Shown: positions 1-8,822, counted from the stretch's first letter. The stretch is DNA of 64,000 bases from Dysgonomonas mossii (GCF_004569505.1 NZ_SPPK01000002.1:1021139-1085138), one strand, 5' to 3'. Program-made: numbers and translations. Notes: a model not told the origin generated them from the letters alone.

Positions 1-662
1 CAATGTTTACACAGGCATTCCGATATGCTTACGAGCCCTTCTTCTTTAGCAAGGATAGGGAAAACAGTAGTACAAAACCGTATGCCGATGCAATGAAGTA
101 TTTTGTAATATTTGCTTTACTCGTTTTTCTGGCTGTGATGTTTTATCTTGATATATTGAAGTATATAGTCAGCAAAAACTATACAGTAGGTACAGTCATT
201 GTTCCTATTGCCATGATGGGTGAAATATTTTTTGGGATGTACTTCAACCTTTCGGTATGGTATAAGCTGACCGATAAGACAAAATACGGAGCCTATTTCT
301 CTGTTTTCGGATGTATCCTTCAGGTTGCGATCAATATCATCTTTGTCCCTGTTTATGGCTATATTGCCAGTGCATGGGCTACGCTGATTTGTAATCTGAT
401 TATTATGAGTATATCTTATTTTATAGGACAAAAATATTATCCGATAAAATACGATCTGAAGCGCATTTTCTTATACTTTGCATTGGCTGTCGCATTTTAT
501 ATTGCTGCCATGTATCCACAGATAGATAACGAAATCTTACGACTGGCATATCGTACGGTATTCCTTGTTATATTTACGGGCGTTATAATAAAGAAAGATC
601 TACCATTAAAAGAGATTCCTGTCATTGGTAAATATATTAGCAACAATAAAAAAAATAAGTGA
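1..662 (+). CDS. Polysaccharide/oligosaccharide flippase, C-terminal part (cut by window edge)
   Basis: This is the 3' part of a multi-pass membrane protein whose start lies left of the window. The visible ~219 residues hold five or six hydrophobic helices separated by short Lys/Tyr-rich loops, and end in a Lys/Asn-rich cytoplasmic tail. The pattern, including the GYIASAWATLICN stretch, is typical of the C-terminal half of Wzx/MATE-like lipopolysaccharide or capsule flippases (polysaccharide biosynthesis family) of Bacteroidetes. These move lipid-linked oligosaccharides across the inner membrane. The Met at position 3 is internal, not a start. No terminator is visible directly downstream. Family confidence is good; the exact substrate cannot be told. 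Confidence 0.75.
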   Translation, partial: MFTQAFRYAYEPFFFSKDRENSSTKPYADAMKYFVIFALLVFLAVMFYLDILKYIVSKNYTVGTVIVPIAMMGEIFFGMYFNLSVWYKLTDKTKYGAYFSVFGCILQVAINIIFVPVYGYIASAWATLICNLIIMSISYFIGQKYYPIKYDLKRIFLYFALAVAFYIAAMYPQIDNEILRLAYRTVFLVIFTGVIIKKDLPLKEIPVIGKYISNNKKNK

Positions 663-772
663 CACTTTCTTATTTCATCGTGTTGTGAAAATTAAATATA
701 ATTATCTGTATATAAATGGGATGTGTGCTCTGTGGAGAATAAAAGGTTACACTAAAAAAAGCAGATAAAAAC

Positions 773-805
773 TGTTACTTTTGTCACCTTTTTGCTGTAT
801 CTTTC
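773..805 (+). promoter_or_regulatory. Putative promoter/regulatory element upstream of the S46 peptidase
   Basis: A TACTTTTG box (776-783) is followed 22 bases later by TATCTTTC (798-805), one mismatch from the Bacteroidetes -7 consensus TAnnTTTG. It lies about 80 bases before the peptidase start. Nearly the same 32-33 base element occurs at 51622-51653 before an unrelated gene, so it may be a shared operator plus promoter. Confidence 0.45.
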
Positions 806-885
806 AGCCAGACAGTAGATTATGTAGGTGTGGCTTAAAGGCGATTAATTATAAAATATATCATTAATTAATAATAACTAAAACG

Positions 886-3015
886 ATGAGAAAACTATTT
901 TTAATATTAGCAATTTTCCTTACTGTTGCCGGAGTAAAGGCTGACGAAGGAATGTGGCTGTTGAAAGAACTCAACAGGCAGAGTGCTGCCCGCATGAAAG
1001 AGCTGGGATTTAAGTTCCCTATTGATAGCATATACAGTGAGACTAACCCATCGCTGAAAGATGCTGTAGTTATTTTTGGTAGAGGCTGTACCGGAGTATC
1101 GGTATCTCGTCAAGGGTTGATATTCACCAACCATCACTGCGGATACGATGCAATACAAAAGCTTAGTTCCGTAGATCATGATTATTTGAAAGACGGTTTT
1201 GTAAGCCAGTCATTTCAGGAAGAATTACCAGCAGAAGGTTTGACTGTTGCTTTCTTACAAAAGACCGAAGACATTACAGATTTTGTAACCTCCACACTAT
1301 TACCTACTGACAGCGAGAATGTACGTGAAGAAAAAATAGACTCTTTGTCGCAAGTATATCTTGAAAAATATAAAGACAATAAGTTTCTTAGAGCGCAAGT
1401 AATACCTTTCTATACACACAACAAATACTATGTTGTTGTATACGAAGTATTCAGAGACGTAAGACTTGTATTTACTCCTCCATCTTCTGTAGGAAAATTT
1501 GGTGGTGAAACAGACAACTGGATGTGGCCTCGCCATACAGGCGACTTCTCTGTATTCCGCGTTTATGCAAACAAAGACAATGGTGCAGCAGAATATAGTG
1601 CAGATAATGTACCTTACAAACCTAAATATTCAGTTCCTGTTTCTCTGAAGGGTTACAAGGAGAACGACTATGCCATGACGATTGGATATCCGGGAAGTAC
1701 CGAACGCTATATGACATCGTGGGGTATCAACCAAATGGTAGAATCGGAACATAAACCTCGGATTGAAGTTCGCGGAGCAAAACAGGATATCTGGAGAAAA
1801 GATATGAACGCAAGCGATGCTATTCGTATCAAATATGCGTCTAAATATGCAGGAAGCTCCAACTACTGGAAAAATGCTATGGGGATGAACGAAGCTATTG
1901 CTAAACTAGGCGTTATAAAAGATAAAGAACAACTTGAAGCTAAATTTGCACAATGGGCTGCGTCAAAACCGGCATTGCAAGCAAAATATGGAGATGCTCT
2001 TACGCTAGTGAAAGAAGGCTATACTGAAACAATGGAAACATCTAGAATTCAGACATATCTGTACGAAACATTCTTCAATGGGATTGAAATTATCCGCTAT
2101 GCAAATACGGCACTCCTTGTAAATAGAATGGATCCTGACAAAAATAAAGGTGAAGAATTCACAAAACGTTTAGCTCCGCTTTATAAAGATTATGAGCCGG
2201 CTCTCGATCGTAAAGTAATGCCTGCATTACTAAAAATATATGCAGAAAGAGTTCCTGCTGAATACTTGCCTTCGGTATATACAAAGATTGCAAATGAATT
2301 TGGTGGAGACTATGATAAATTTGCCGAGTGGTTCTACAACAATACTAAATTTACCAATCTGGAAGCTGCTACAGCTCTAGTAAGTAGTGAAGATCAGGAG
2401 GCAATCAATAATGACCCTGCAATTGCATTCGCTCAATCTTTAGAACCATGCTTAAGCCTATTACGTCAGGCATCTGCACCTTATTATCCTCAGATAGATA
2501 AAGGCAGCCGTCTGTTTATGGCGGGATTAATGGAAATGGAGCCGAATAAAGCTTTCTACCCGGATGCTAACTTCACTCAACGTTTGAGCTATGGCTCTGT
2601 GGGCGGATATAAGCCTGCCGATGCGGTTACTTACGACTATTATTCAACATCTCAAGGCGTATTGAATAAACAAGTTCCTAACGATCCTGAATTCGGTGTG
2701 CAACAATACATATTGGACGATTTGGCAAGTAAGGACTTTGGACAATATGCAAACAAAGCGGATGGAAAAATGTATGTAAACTTCTTGTCGAACAACGATA
2801 TTACAGGTGGTAACTCCGGTAGTCCTGTATTTAATGGAAACGCAGAACTAATCGGACTTGCTTTTGATGGTAACTGGGAATCGCTGAGCGGTGACATTTT
2901 GTTTGAACCAGAGTTGCAACGTACAATCAGTGTAGACATTCGTTACGTACTTTACATAATAGATAAGGTAATGAACTGCCCTCGTCTTATCAACGAGCTG
3001 AAAGTGGCAAAATAA
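886..3015 (+). CDS. dpp7: S46 family dipeptidyl-peptidase, DPP7 type
   Basis: Exported serine peptidase that removes dipeptides from the N-terminus of oligopeptides in the periplasm. A signal peptide covers about residues 1-19 (cleavage near VKA-D). The chymotrypsin-like triad is visible as His84 in TNHHCGY, Asp220 in HTGDF and Ser644 in GGNSGSP, and the 709-residue length is normal for S46. Gly662, in AFDGNWE 18 residues after the catalytic Ser, sits where DPP11 has the Arg that selects Asp/Glu at P1. Gly here predicts DPP7-like preference for hydrophobic P1 residues. The gene appears monocistronic with a strong terminator behind it. Family assignment is secure; the specificity is an inference from that one position. 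Confidence 0.93.
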   Translation: MRKLFLILAIFLTVAGVKADEGMWLLKELNRQSAARMKELGFKFPIDSIYSETNPSLKDAVVIFGRGCTGVSVSRQGLIFTNHHCGYDAIQKLSSVDHDYLKDGFVSQSFQEELPAEGLTVAFLQKTEDITDFVTSTLLPTDSENVREEKIDSLSQVYLEKYKDNKFLRAQVIPFYTHNKYYVVVYEVFRDVRLVFTPPSSVGKFGGETDNWMWPRHTGDFSVFRVYANKDNGAAEYSADNVPYKPKYSVPVSLKGYKENDYAMTIGYPGSTERYMTSWGINQMVESEHKPRIEVRGAKQDIWRKDMNASDAIRIKYASKYAGSSNYWKNAMGMNEAIAKLGVIKDKEQLEAKFAQWAASKPALQAKYGDALTLVKEGYTETMETSRIQTYLYETFFNGIEIIRYANTALLVNRMDPDKNKGEEFTKRLAPLYKDYEPALDRKVMPALLKIYAERVPAEYLPSVYTKIANEFGGDYDKFAEWFYNNTKFTNLEAATALVSSEDQEAINNDPAIAFAQSLEPCLSLLRQASAPYYPQIDKGSRLFMAGLMEMEPNKAFYPDANFTQRLSYGSVGGYKPADAVTYDYYSTSQGVLNKQVPNDPEFGVQQYILDDLASKDFGQYANKADGKMYVNFLSNNDITGGNSGSPVFNGNAELIGLAFDGNWESLSGDILFEPELQRTISVDIRYVLYIIDKVMNCPRLINELKVAK

Positions 3016-3037
3016 AAATATAAGAGTATAAGGAAAA

Positions 3038-3076
3038 CAAAGGCTTGTGATAGTAAAATCACAAGCCTTTGTTTTG
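3038..3076 (+). terminator. Rho-independent terminator after the S46 peptidase
   Basis: A 14-bp perfect stem (3038-3051 with 3058-3071) has a 6-base loop and is followed by TTTTG. It lies 22 bases after the stop codon. Confidence 0.85.
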
Positions 3077-3261
3077 TAAGTGGCAGATTGTTAGTTGTTT
3101 ATTTTGTTATTTATATCGTTTTTATTGATGCTCAGATTTGTTTAGAACTAAACCTTCATTCATTAAATGTTAAATATCAGATAAAGGATAGGGTTTTCAT
3201 TTTTTGAACGATCATAATAATACAACCGGTTTTATTAATCATCATTAAAAACAATATAGCC

Positions 3262-4524
3262 ATGAGAACTAAATGTTTAAAATTGATACAAACTGTATTT
3301 ACAGTCCTTATAATTTGGAGTGTAGCACTTCCAACTTATTCGGCCAAAGATCCGGGATATATTACAATAACCGGAGTAGTGAAGGATATAAAGTCAAAGA
3401 AGACTCTTGAATATGTAAGTATATCTGTTCCCGGAACAGGTATAGGTACAATATCGAATGCGGATGGAGGATTTACGATTAAGGTCAGAGATTCCCTGAA
3501 TGTTAAAACAATAGAAGTTTCCCACATAGGCTACTTCAATCAGCGGGTACCTCTATTGGATCAGGATATGAGTAATATTACAATCTTCCTTACACGTAAC
3601 GAGAACAAATTGAAAGAGGTCGTTGTCGAATCTACAGATCCATTGCAGTTGGTAGAAAAAGCTATCGATAAGATAGGTGATAACAATAGTTTGATGACAA
3701 ATCTTTTAACCGGATTCTATCGTGAAACTATACAAAAAAGACGAAGCTATATAAATATCTCCGAAGCTGTTATAGATATCTACAAGACCCCATATACTCA
3801 ATCGGATGCAGGAGATAGGGTACAAGTGTTGAAGGGCAGGAAACTACTTAGTCCAAAACCCGGTGATACTTTGCTTGTTAAATTTGTAGGAGGTCCAAAC
3901 TTGTCTACTTACCTGGATATTGTAAAGAATAGGGATATAATGTTAGATAAAGCTTCTCTTCATTACTACAAGTACAAGATGGAGAACAGTGTAATGATAA
4001 ACGAACGTCTTCATTATGTGATAAGTTTTGAGCCTCAGGTTGTCATGCCTTACGCCCTGTTTTATGGTAACTTGTACATTGATCAGGAAACATTAGCTTT
4101 TTCACGGGCAGAGTTTAATTTGAGTATGGACGACCGCAATAAAGTTACACAGGCCATTCTTCGTAAAAAACCGTTCAGATTGCATTTCAAACCTGAAGAG
4201 GTAGCCTATTTGGTTACTTATAAGCAGCAGAATGGAAAAAGCTATCTGAATTATGTTCGTAACGAAGTTCGCTTCAAATGTGATTATAAGCGCAGACTGT
4301 TCTCTACCAACTATACAATTATATCAGAGATGGTTGTTACCGACAGGCAAGAAAATAATATAGCTAAAATTCCCGCTAGAGAAGCATTTAGCGACAGATA
4401 TTCGTTATCAGACAAAGTGAGTAACTTCTATGATGCCAATTTCTGGGAGGGCTATAACATTATAGAACCTACAGAGTCGCTCGAATCGGCAGTAAATAAA
4501 TTAAAGAAACAACAAAGTAACTGA
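3262..4524 (+). CDS. Exported CarboxypepD_reg-like protein of unknown function, paralog of the STN protein at 5989
   Basis: A 420-residue exported protein. A signal peptide covers about residues 1-27. It is followed by a CarboxypepD_reg-like (DUF4480-type) beta-sandwich at about 34-115, with GTGIGTISNADGGF and VSHIGY motifs. A C-terminal domain of about 290 residues starts at LQLVEKAIDKI and contains GFYRET, SEAVIDIYK, LYIDQETLAFSRAEF, KRRLFSTNY and DANFWEGYN. The same landmarks recur in the product of 5989-7560, so the two are paralogs. I do not know a function for the C-terminal domain; the LYIDQETLAF stretch is reminiscent of LolA-like half-barrel folds, which is only a guess. The gene lies 51 bases before a sigma factor on the same strand, which suggests one transcriptional unit with the sigma/anti-sigma pair. 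Confidence 0.8.
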   Translation: MRTKCLKLIQTVFTVLIIWSVALPTYSAKDPGYITITGVVKDIKSKKTLEYVSISVPGTGIGTISNADGGFTIKVRDSLNVKTIEVSHIGYFNQRVPLLDQDMSNITIFLTRNENKLKEVVVESTDPLQLVEKAIDKIGDNNSLMTNLLTGFYRETIQKRRSYINISEAVIDIYKTPYTQSDAGDRVQVLKGRKLLSPKPGDTLLVKFVGGPNLSTYLDIVKNRDIMLDKASLHYYKYKMENSVMINERLHYVISFEPQVVMPYALFYGNLYIDQETLAFSRAEFNLSMDDRNKVTQAILRKKPFRLHFKPEEVAYLVTYKQQNGKSYLNYVRNEVRFKCDYKRRLFSTNYTIISEMVVTDRQENNIAKIPAREAFSDRYSLSDKVSNFYDANFWEGYNIIEPTESLESAVNKLKKQQSN

Positions 4525-4575
4525 TAAATTCGTTATGATTTATTATATTTGGTCTTACTTGTGATTGTACTTATT

Positions 4576-5127
4576 ATGCTGAACGATGTGCTTATATTCA
4601 AGAAGATAAAGGATGGTGATATAGAAACCTTCGAACAGGTTTTTCGCCAGTACTATCTGCCTTTATACATGTACTCGTTTGGCATAATTGGTCGTAAAGA
4701 TGCAGCCGAAGAGATTGTTCAGGAATTATTTTATGTATTGTGGCGCGACCGAGAGGCATTGAATATTGTCCGTTCGATGAAGAGCTATTTGTATGGGGCA
4801 GTACGTAACCAGTCCCTTCAATATTTCGAACATCAGTACGTAAAAGAACGTCACAGAGAAAATATATTAAGCAGGAAGCTTGAAGCATCGGAAACGACTG
4901 CGCAAGAACAGATTGAATATAAAGAGTTGCAGAATATTATAAATCGTACGCTGGAACAGTTACCGGAACGACGACTTCGCATTTTCAGAATGCATCGGAT
5001 GGAAGGTCGTAAATATAAAGAAATTGCACAATTGCTTTCTGTGTCAATAAAAACGGTAGAGGCAGAAATGACAAAAGCATATCAGATATTAAGACAGGAA
5101 ATAGAAAAATATACACACGCATCATGA
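4576..5127 (+). CDS. ECF sigma factor, FecI-like (Bacteroidetes sigma-70 family)
   Basis: An RNA polymerase sigma factor of extracytoplasmic-function type, 183 residues. Region 2 is visible near residues 18-65 (YLPLYMYSFGIIGRKDAAEE, then VQELFYVLW). Region 4 is near 120-175, with LPERRLRIFRMHRMEGRKYKEIA and the helix-turn-helix SVSIKTVEAEM; the motif pair is typical of the Bacteroidetes FecI-like family. I chose the ATG at 4576 over an in-frame TTG at 4549 because the added nine residues are an unrelated hydrophobic run. The stop overlaps the start of the FecR gene (ATGA at 5124-5127), implying translational coupling with its anti-sigma partner. The target promoters are not visible here. Confidence 0.9.
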   Translation: MLNDVLIFKKIKDGDIETFEQVFRQYYLPLYMYSFGIIGRKDAAEEIVQELFYVLWRDREALNIVRSMKSYLYGAVRNQSLQYFEHQYVKERHRENILSRKLEASETTAQEQIEYKELQNIINRTLEQLPERRLRIFRMHRMEGRKYKEIAQLLSVSIKTVEAEMTKAYQILRQEIEKYTHAS

Positions 5128-5975
5128 ATTTGAAAGAAACAAATAATAAGATTACAGATCAGGCTTGGGATCGCCTTTATATGCGGCTCGATCGGGACGG
5201 ATTGCTGCCGGAGAATAAAGTAGCGAAAAAGGCAAGCATACGTACATCTTTGGTAAGATGGGGGGCTGCGGCTGCAATTTTATGTATTTGTGCCATTTCA
5301 GTATTCGTTATATGGGGACAAAAGACCAGCCATAAGGAAATGTTGACAATCAATAACGAAAAGGATGCTCCAACTCTGATCTCTACTTTAGAAGATGGAT
5401 CGGTAGTATATCTCTCAGATCAAGCATCTTTGCAGTATCCGAATCGTTTTTCGGATGATAAACGAGAGGTCGTTTTGGAGGGAAATGCATTTTTTGATAT
5501 CAGTCGAAATCCAAGTAAGCCATTTGTCATTGAAACTCAGCAAACGATTATTGAAGTATTGGGCACTTCATTTAATGTGAAGAGTGAAAATAAAAATTCA
5601 TTTTCTTTATCAGTACGGCGTGGAGAAGTAAGAGTCACTTCAAAATTGAACGGGCAGACAGTAAATGTAAGGGCCGGAGAAACAGCCCTTTTGGAATCTG
5701 ATAATCTACATAAGGTTAAAACCATAGATGTTTCACAGTTTGAATCGTACCTTAAAAGGGTTCATTTTAAAGATCAGCGATTGTCGGATATTGTGAGAGT
5801 TATAAATATGAACTCCGATGCAGAGCAGCTAACTGTGTCACCCGAACTGCAAGATCGCCTACTGACAGTTACCTTTTCGGGGGATACTCCATACACAATG
5901 GCTGAACTGATTTGTCTGGCTCTTAATTTGCAGTTTAAACAGCAAGATAATGTGATATCTATATCACAAAAATAA
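5124..5975 (+). CDS. FecR-family anti-sigma factor with DUF4974 domain
   Basis: An inner-membrane anti-sigma factor, 283 residues. The N-terminal cytoplasmic part (about 1-43) would bind the sigma factor. A single membrane helix spans about 44-65 (WGAAAAILCICAISVFVIW). The periplasmic FecR domain covers about 75-195 (EDGSVVYLSDQASLQYPNRF, EGNAFFDISRNPSKPFVIET, LGTSFNVKS). A C-terminal DUF4974 module, at about 210-283, begins at RVHFKDQRLSDIV. DUF4974 has an STN-like fold and is the usual contact for the STN domain of the transducer. The gene overlaps the sigma gene by four bases and precedes an STN protein by 13 bases, so sigma, anti-sigma and presumed sensor are one operon. The assignment is secure. 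Confidence 0.93.
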   Translation: MNLKETNNKITDQAWDRLYMRLDRDGLLPENKVAKKASIRTSLVRWGAAAAILCICAISVFVIWGQKTSHKEMLTINNEKDAPTLISTLEDGSVVYLSDQASLQYPNRFSDDKREVVLEGNAFFDISRNPSKPFVIETQQTIIEVLGTSFNVKSENKNSFSLSVRRGEVRVTSKLNGQTVNVRAGETALLESDNLHKVKTIDVSQFESYLKRVHFKDQRLSDIVRVINMNSDAEQLTVSPELQDRLLTVTFSGDTPYTMAELICLALNLQFKQQDNVISISQK

Positions 5976-5988
5976 TATATTAACTGCC

Positions 5989-7560
5989 ATGAAATATACG
6001 GCTGAAAATACCTTTCATCGTATTCTTGTATCGTTATTGCTAATGATGGTAGCAGTGATCTTACAGGCAGATGATGGCGCAGTGCTAAATAGGAAGATAC
6101 AATTACCAAAAAGTAAAGAGAGTGTATATAAGCTGCTGAGGCAAGTATCCGACAAGTCGGGTTATTTATTTATCTATGATAGCCAGATTATAAACAATGA
6201 CAAGAAGGTTAAGATTGCAAAAGGCGAATATACATTGCGGGAAGCCATATATGCGATCACCGGGAATAATCAACTAAAGATTTCCGTTGTTGGAAATCAT
6301 ATCTTGTTACAAGTTGCAGATCGGACAAAAGCACATACTGTAATTTCAATAGAAAAGGTAGATAGTGTAGAGAAAAAGTTCTTTACTTTTAGTGGTGCAA
6401 TATACGACCAGATCACGGATGAGCCTTTAGCTTATAGCGCAGTAGGAATCAGCAACTCAACAATAGGAACGATTTCTAATCAGGATGGAGAATTCAAATT
6501 GATATTGCCTGATTCTCTTCGTCGCTCCAAGGTAAAGTTTACTCATGTAGGTTACGAAAGTCAGGAAGTGGAAGTCGGTCTATTGGCCGGACAGCATATT
6601 CGTTTTGCCCTCGAGCCCAGAATAATACCATTACAAGAGGTTGTAATTAGAGTAGTTGAGCCTCAAGAAGAGATTAACCGTATGCTAGAGAATCGTAAGA
6701 ATAACTACTCAACCTCGCCTGTTTATCTTACAACCTTCTACAGAGAGGGGATAGACCATAAAAAAAATAATATAGATGTAACTGAGGCGGTGCTTAAAAT
6801 GTATAAGACCGGCTATGATGTAAATGTAAATCTTGATCAGGTAAAACTTATAAAGATGCGCCGTATTAAGAGCATTCAGGAAAGTGATACAATCTTTACA
6901 AAAATGAAATCCGGTATTAATTCTTGTCTGATATTGGATTTGGTGAAGAACTTACCTGATTTTTTGAAGCCTGAAGAGCAAAATAAATATGAGTATGGGC
7001 ATACAGATATTACAGTTGTAGATGGCAGAAGGGTGAATATTATTTCATTCTGTCAGAAAGAATATATCGATGAACCTTTGTTTAAAGGACAATTGTTTAT
7101 TGACGCAGAGAATTATGCATTGATAGAAGCTCATTTCGAGATCAATCCCAAATTTGTTCAACGGGCTACAGATCTTTATGTTCGAAAAAAAAATAAGGAT
7201 ATTCGGCTAACATTACAACAGGCTCGGTATAATGTTTCGTATAAATTATCCAATGATGGTATTTATTATGTGAACCATATTCGCGGAGACCTCGAATTTA
7301 AGATGAAAAGAAAGCGAAAGCTTTTTAGCACTCCATTATATCTGTGGTTCGAAATGGTAAACTGTATGGTAGATACAACAGATGTAAATGCATTTGCCCG
7401 AAAGGAAAGAATACCTACTCAAAACATATTCTCAGATACTAAGTACCAGTATGACAGAAATTTTTGGGGTAACTTTAATGTAATATTGCCGGAAGAAAAG
7501 CTAAAAGAATTAATAATAAATAATTTAAGCGAGGTTTCCGAAGATCTGATTATAAAATAA
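5989..7560 (+). CDS. Exported STN + CarboxypepD_reg protein without TonB barrel (putative signal transducer)
   Basis: A 523-residue protein with a signal peptide at about residues 1-27. An STN (secretin/TonB short N-terminal) domain covers about 42-107 (VYKLLRQVSDKSGYLFIY, TLREAIYAITGNN, NHILLQV). A CarboxypepD_reg-like domain follows at about 133-212 (GTISNQDGEF, FTHVGYES). A C-terminal domain of about 290 residues is shared with the product of 3262-4524 (FYREGI, TEAVLKMYKT, LFIDAENYALIEAHF, RKRKLFSTPL, RNFWGNFNV). STN domains normally sit at the N-terminus of TonB-dependent transducers and touch FecR. Here there is no plug or barrel sequence, so the protein should be periplasmic or peripherally membrane-bound. 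Thirteen bases separate it from the FecR gene. A role as ligand sensor for the sigma/anti-sigma pair is inference. Confidence 0.85.
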   Translation: MKYTAENTFHRILVSLLLMMVAVILQADDGAVLNRKIQLPKSKESVYKLLRQVSDKSGYLFIYDSQIINNDKKVKIAKGEYTLREAIYAITGNNQLKISVVGNHILLQVADRTKAHTVISIEKVDSVEKKFFTFSGAIYDQITDEPLAYSAVGISNSTIGTISNQDGEFKLILPDSLRRSKVKFTHVGYESQEVEVGLLAGQHIRFALEPRIIPLQEVVIRVVEPQEEINRMLENRKNNYSTSPVYLTTFYREGIDHKKNNIDVTEAVLKMYKTGYDVNVNLDQVKLIKMRRIKSIQESDTIFTKMKSGINSCLILDLVKNLPDFLKPEEQNKYEYGHTDITVVDGRRVNIISFCQKEYIDEPLFKGQLFIDAENYALIEAHFEINPKFVQRATDLYVRKKNKDIRLTLQQARYNVSYKLSNDGIYYVNHIRGDLEFKMKRKRKLFSTPLYLWFEMVNCMVDTTDVNAFARKERIPTQNIFSDTKYQYDRNFWGNFNVILPEEKLKELIINNLSEVSEDLIIK

Positions 7561-7585
7561 GCCGATATAATTATCGGCTTACTTT
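7559..7585. terminator. Bidirectional terminator between the STN gene and yqhD
   Basis: A 9-bp stem (7559-7567 with 7572-7580) has a TAAT loop; its left arm begins within the TAA stop codon. It lies between two convergent genes and has T-rich sequence on both sides, so it can serve both. Confidence 0.75.
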
Positions 7586-7598
7586 CTATATTTGCGAC

Positions 7599-8747
7599 TT
7601 ATTTTCTTAAAGTCAAGATGTCTTTGATTACATCAGCAGTAATATTATGACATTCACCGAGTTTCCATCCACGGTTTCCTAATCGCTCAGCTACTTTATT
7701 TATAGCCTCGTAGCCCAATCCGTAGTCTGACAGATGAGTTTTTACACCCATCGATTCGAAGAAGTCTTCCACTGCTTTAATCGTTCTATCTATTGCATCG
7801 CTTCCTTGGATGCCAAACACCTCTTTTCCAAGACGAGTGATCTTTCTTCCTTTCTGATCTTTTAGTACTGTCATTACTCCCGGTAATACAATAGCAAGAG
7901 TTTGGGCATGATCAAGTCCATAGAAAGCTGTAAGTTCATGTCCGATCATGTGAGTAGCCCAGTCTTCGGGCACACCGCAGGCAATCCAGCCATTCAGTGC
8001 CCACGTTGAAGCCCACATCAGATTGGCACGAACGTCATAGTTGTTAGGTTCTTTCAGTGCTTTAGGTCCTTCTTCTACCAATGTTTTTACAATAGCTTCA
8101 GCCATATTATCTTGCAGCAAAGAATTTCCTTCGTTATACGTCAGGTATTGCTCCATTACATGTACAAAAGCATCTACAACTCCATTCCCTGTTTGGCGGG
8201 GAGGTAATGAATATGTTACAGTCGGATCAAGTACAGAAAACTTAGGGTAGGTGAGGGGAGAACCAAATGCAAGTTTTTCTTGAGTTTCGGCACGGGTTAT
8301 TACAGCTCCGCTATTCATTTCTGATCCTGTAGCAGGCAATGTAATAATGTCACCAAAAGGCATAGCTTTCTTTACTTTGCTGCCTTTAGACAGTATCTGC
8401 CACGGATCACCCTCTTCGAAATAGACTGCGGCAGAAATAAACTTTGTAGCGTCAAGAACCGATCCGCCACCTACGGATAATATAAAATCGATACCCTTTT
8501 CTTTGATTACAGCGACAGCCTTCATGCAGGTTTCATAGTGTGGATTTGGTTCTATTCCTCCAAATTCATGCCATTCGTAACCGCTTAAAGCTTTTACAGC
8601 CTGATCGTACACTCCGTTTTTCTTTATACTGCCTCCTCCGTAAGTCATCAACACTTTACTGCCTTGAGGTATTTCGTTTGTAATCTCTTTGATCATTCCT
8701 TCCCCGAATATAATCTTTACGGGATTTGCTAATGAAAAATTTTCCAT
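7599..8747 (-). CDS. yqhD: Iron/zinc-dependent alcohol dehydrogenase, YqhD/BdhA type
   Basis: A cytosolic NAD(P)H-dependent aldehyde reductase/alcohol dehydrogenase of the iron-containing ADH family, 382 residues (E. coli YqhD is 387). The GGGS motif near residue 37 and GGGSVLDATKFI near 93-104 form the nucleotide site. Metal ligands are visible as Asp192 and His196 in VVDAFVH, and His266 and His280 in THMIGHELTAFYGLDH. GGIEPNP and EGPKALKEP match YqhD closely. It probably detoxifies short-chain or lipid-derived aldehydes. It is a single gene, convergent with the STN gene and co-directional with nothing close. The physiological substrate is uncertain. Confidence 0.93.
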   Translation of the reverse strand: MENFSLANPVKIIFGEGMIKEITNEIPQGSKVLMTYGGGSIKKNGVYDQAVKALSGYEWHEFGGIEPNPHYETCMKAVAVIKEKGIDFILSVGGGSVLDATKFISAAVYFEEGDPWQILSKGSKVKKAMPFGDIITLPATGSEMNSGAVITRAETQEKLAFGSPLTYPKFSVLDPTVTYSLPPRQTGNGVVDAFVHVMEQYLTYNEGNSLLQDNMAEAIVKTLVEEGPKALKEPNNYDVRANLMWASTWALNGWIACGVPEDWATHMIGHELTAFYGLDHAQTLAIVLPGVMTVLKDQKGRKITRLGKEVFGIQGSDAIDRTIKAVEDFFESMGVKTHLSDYGLGYEAINKVAERLGNRGWKLGECHNITADVIKDILTLRK

Positions 8748-8822
8748 AATCTCTTCGTTTTTGATTGATAGTAAAGTTATATTATTTAACCTTATATGAT
8801 TGAATTCAATTTATTAAATAAG

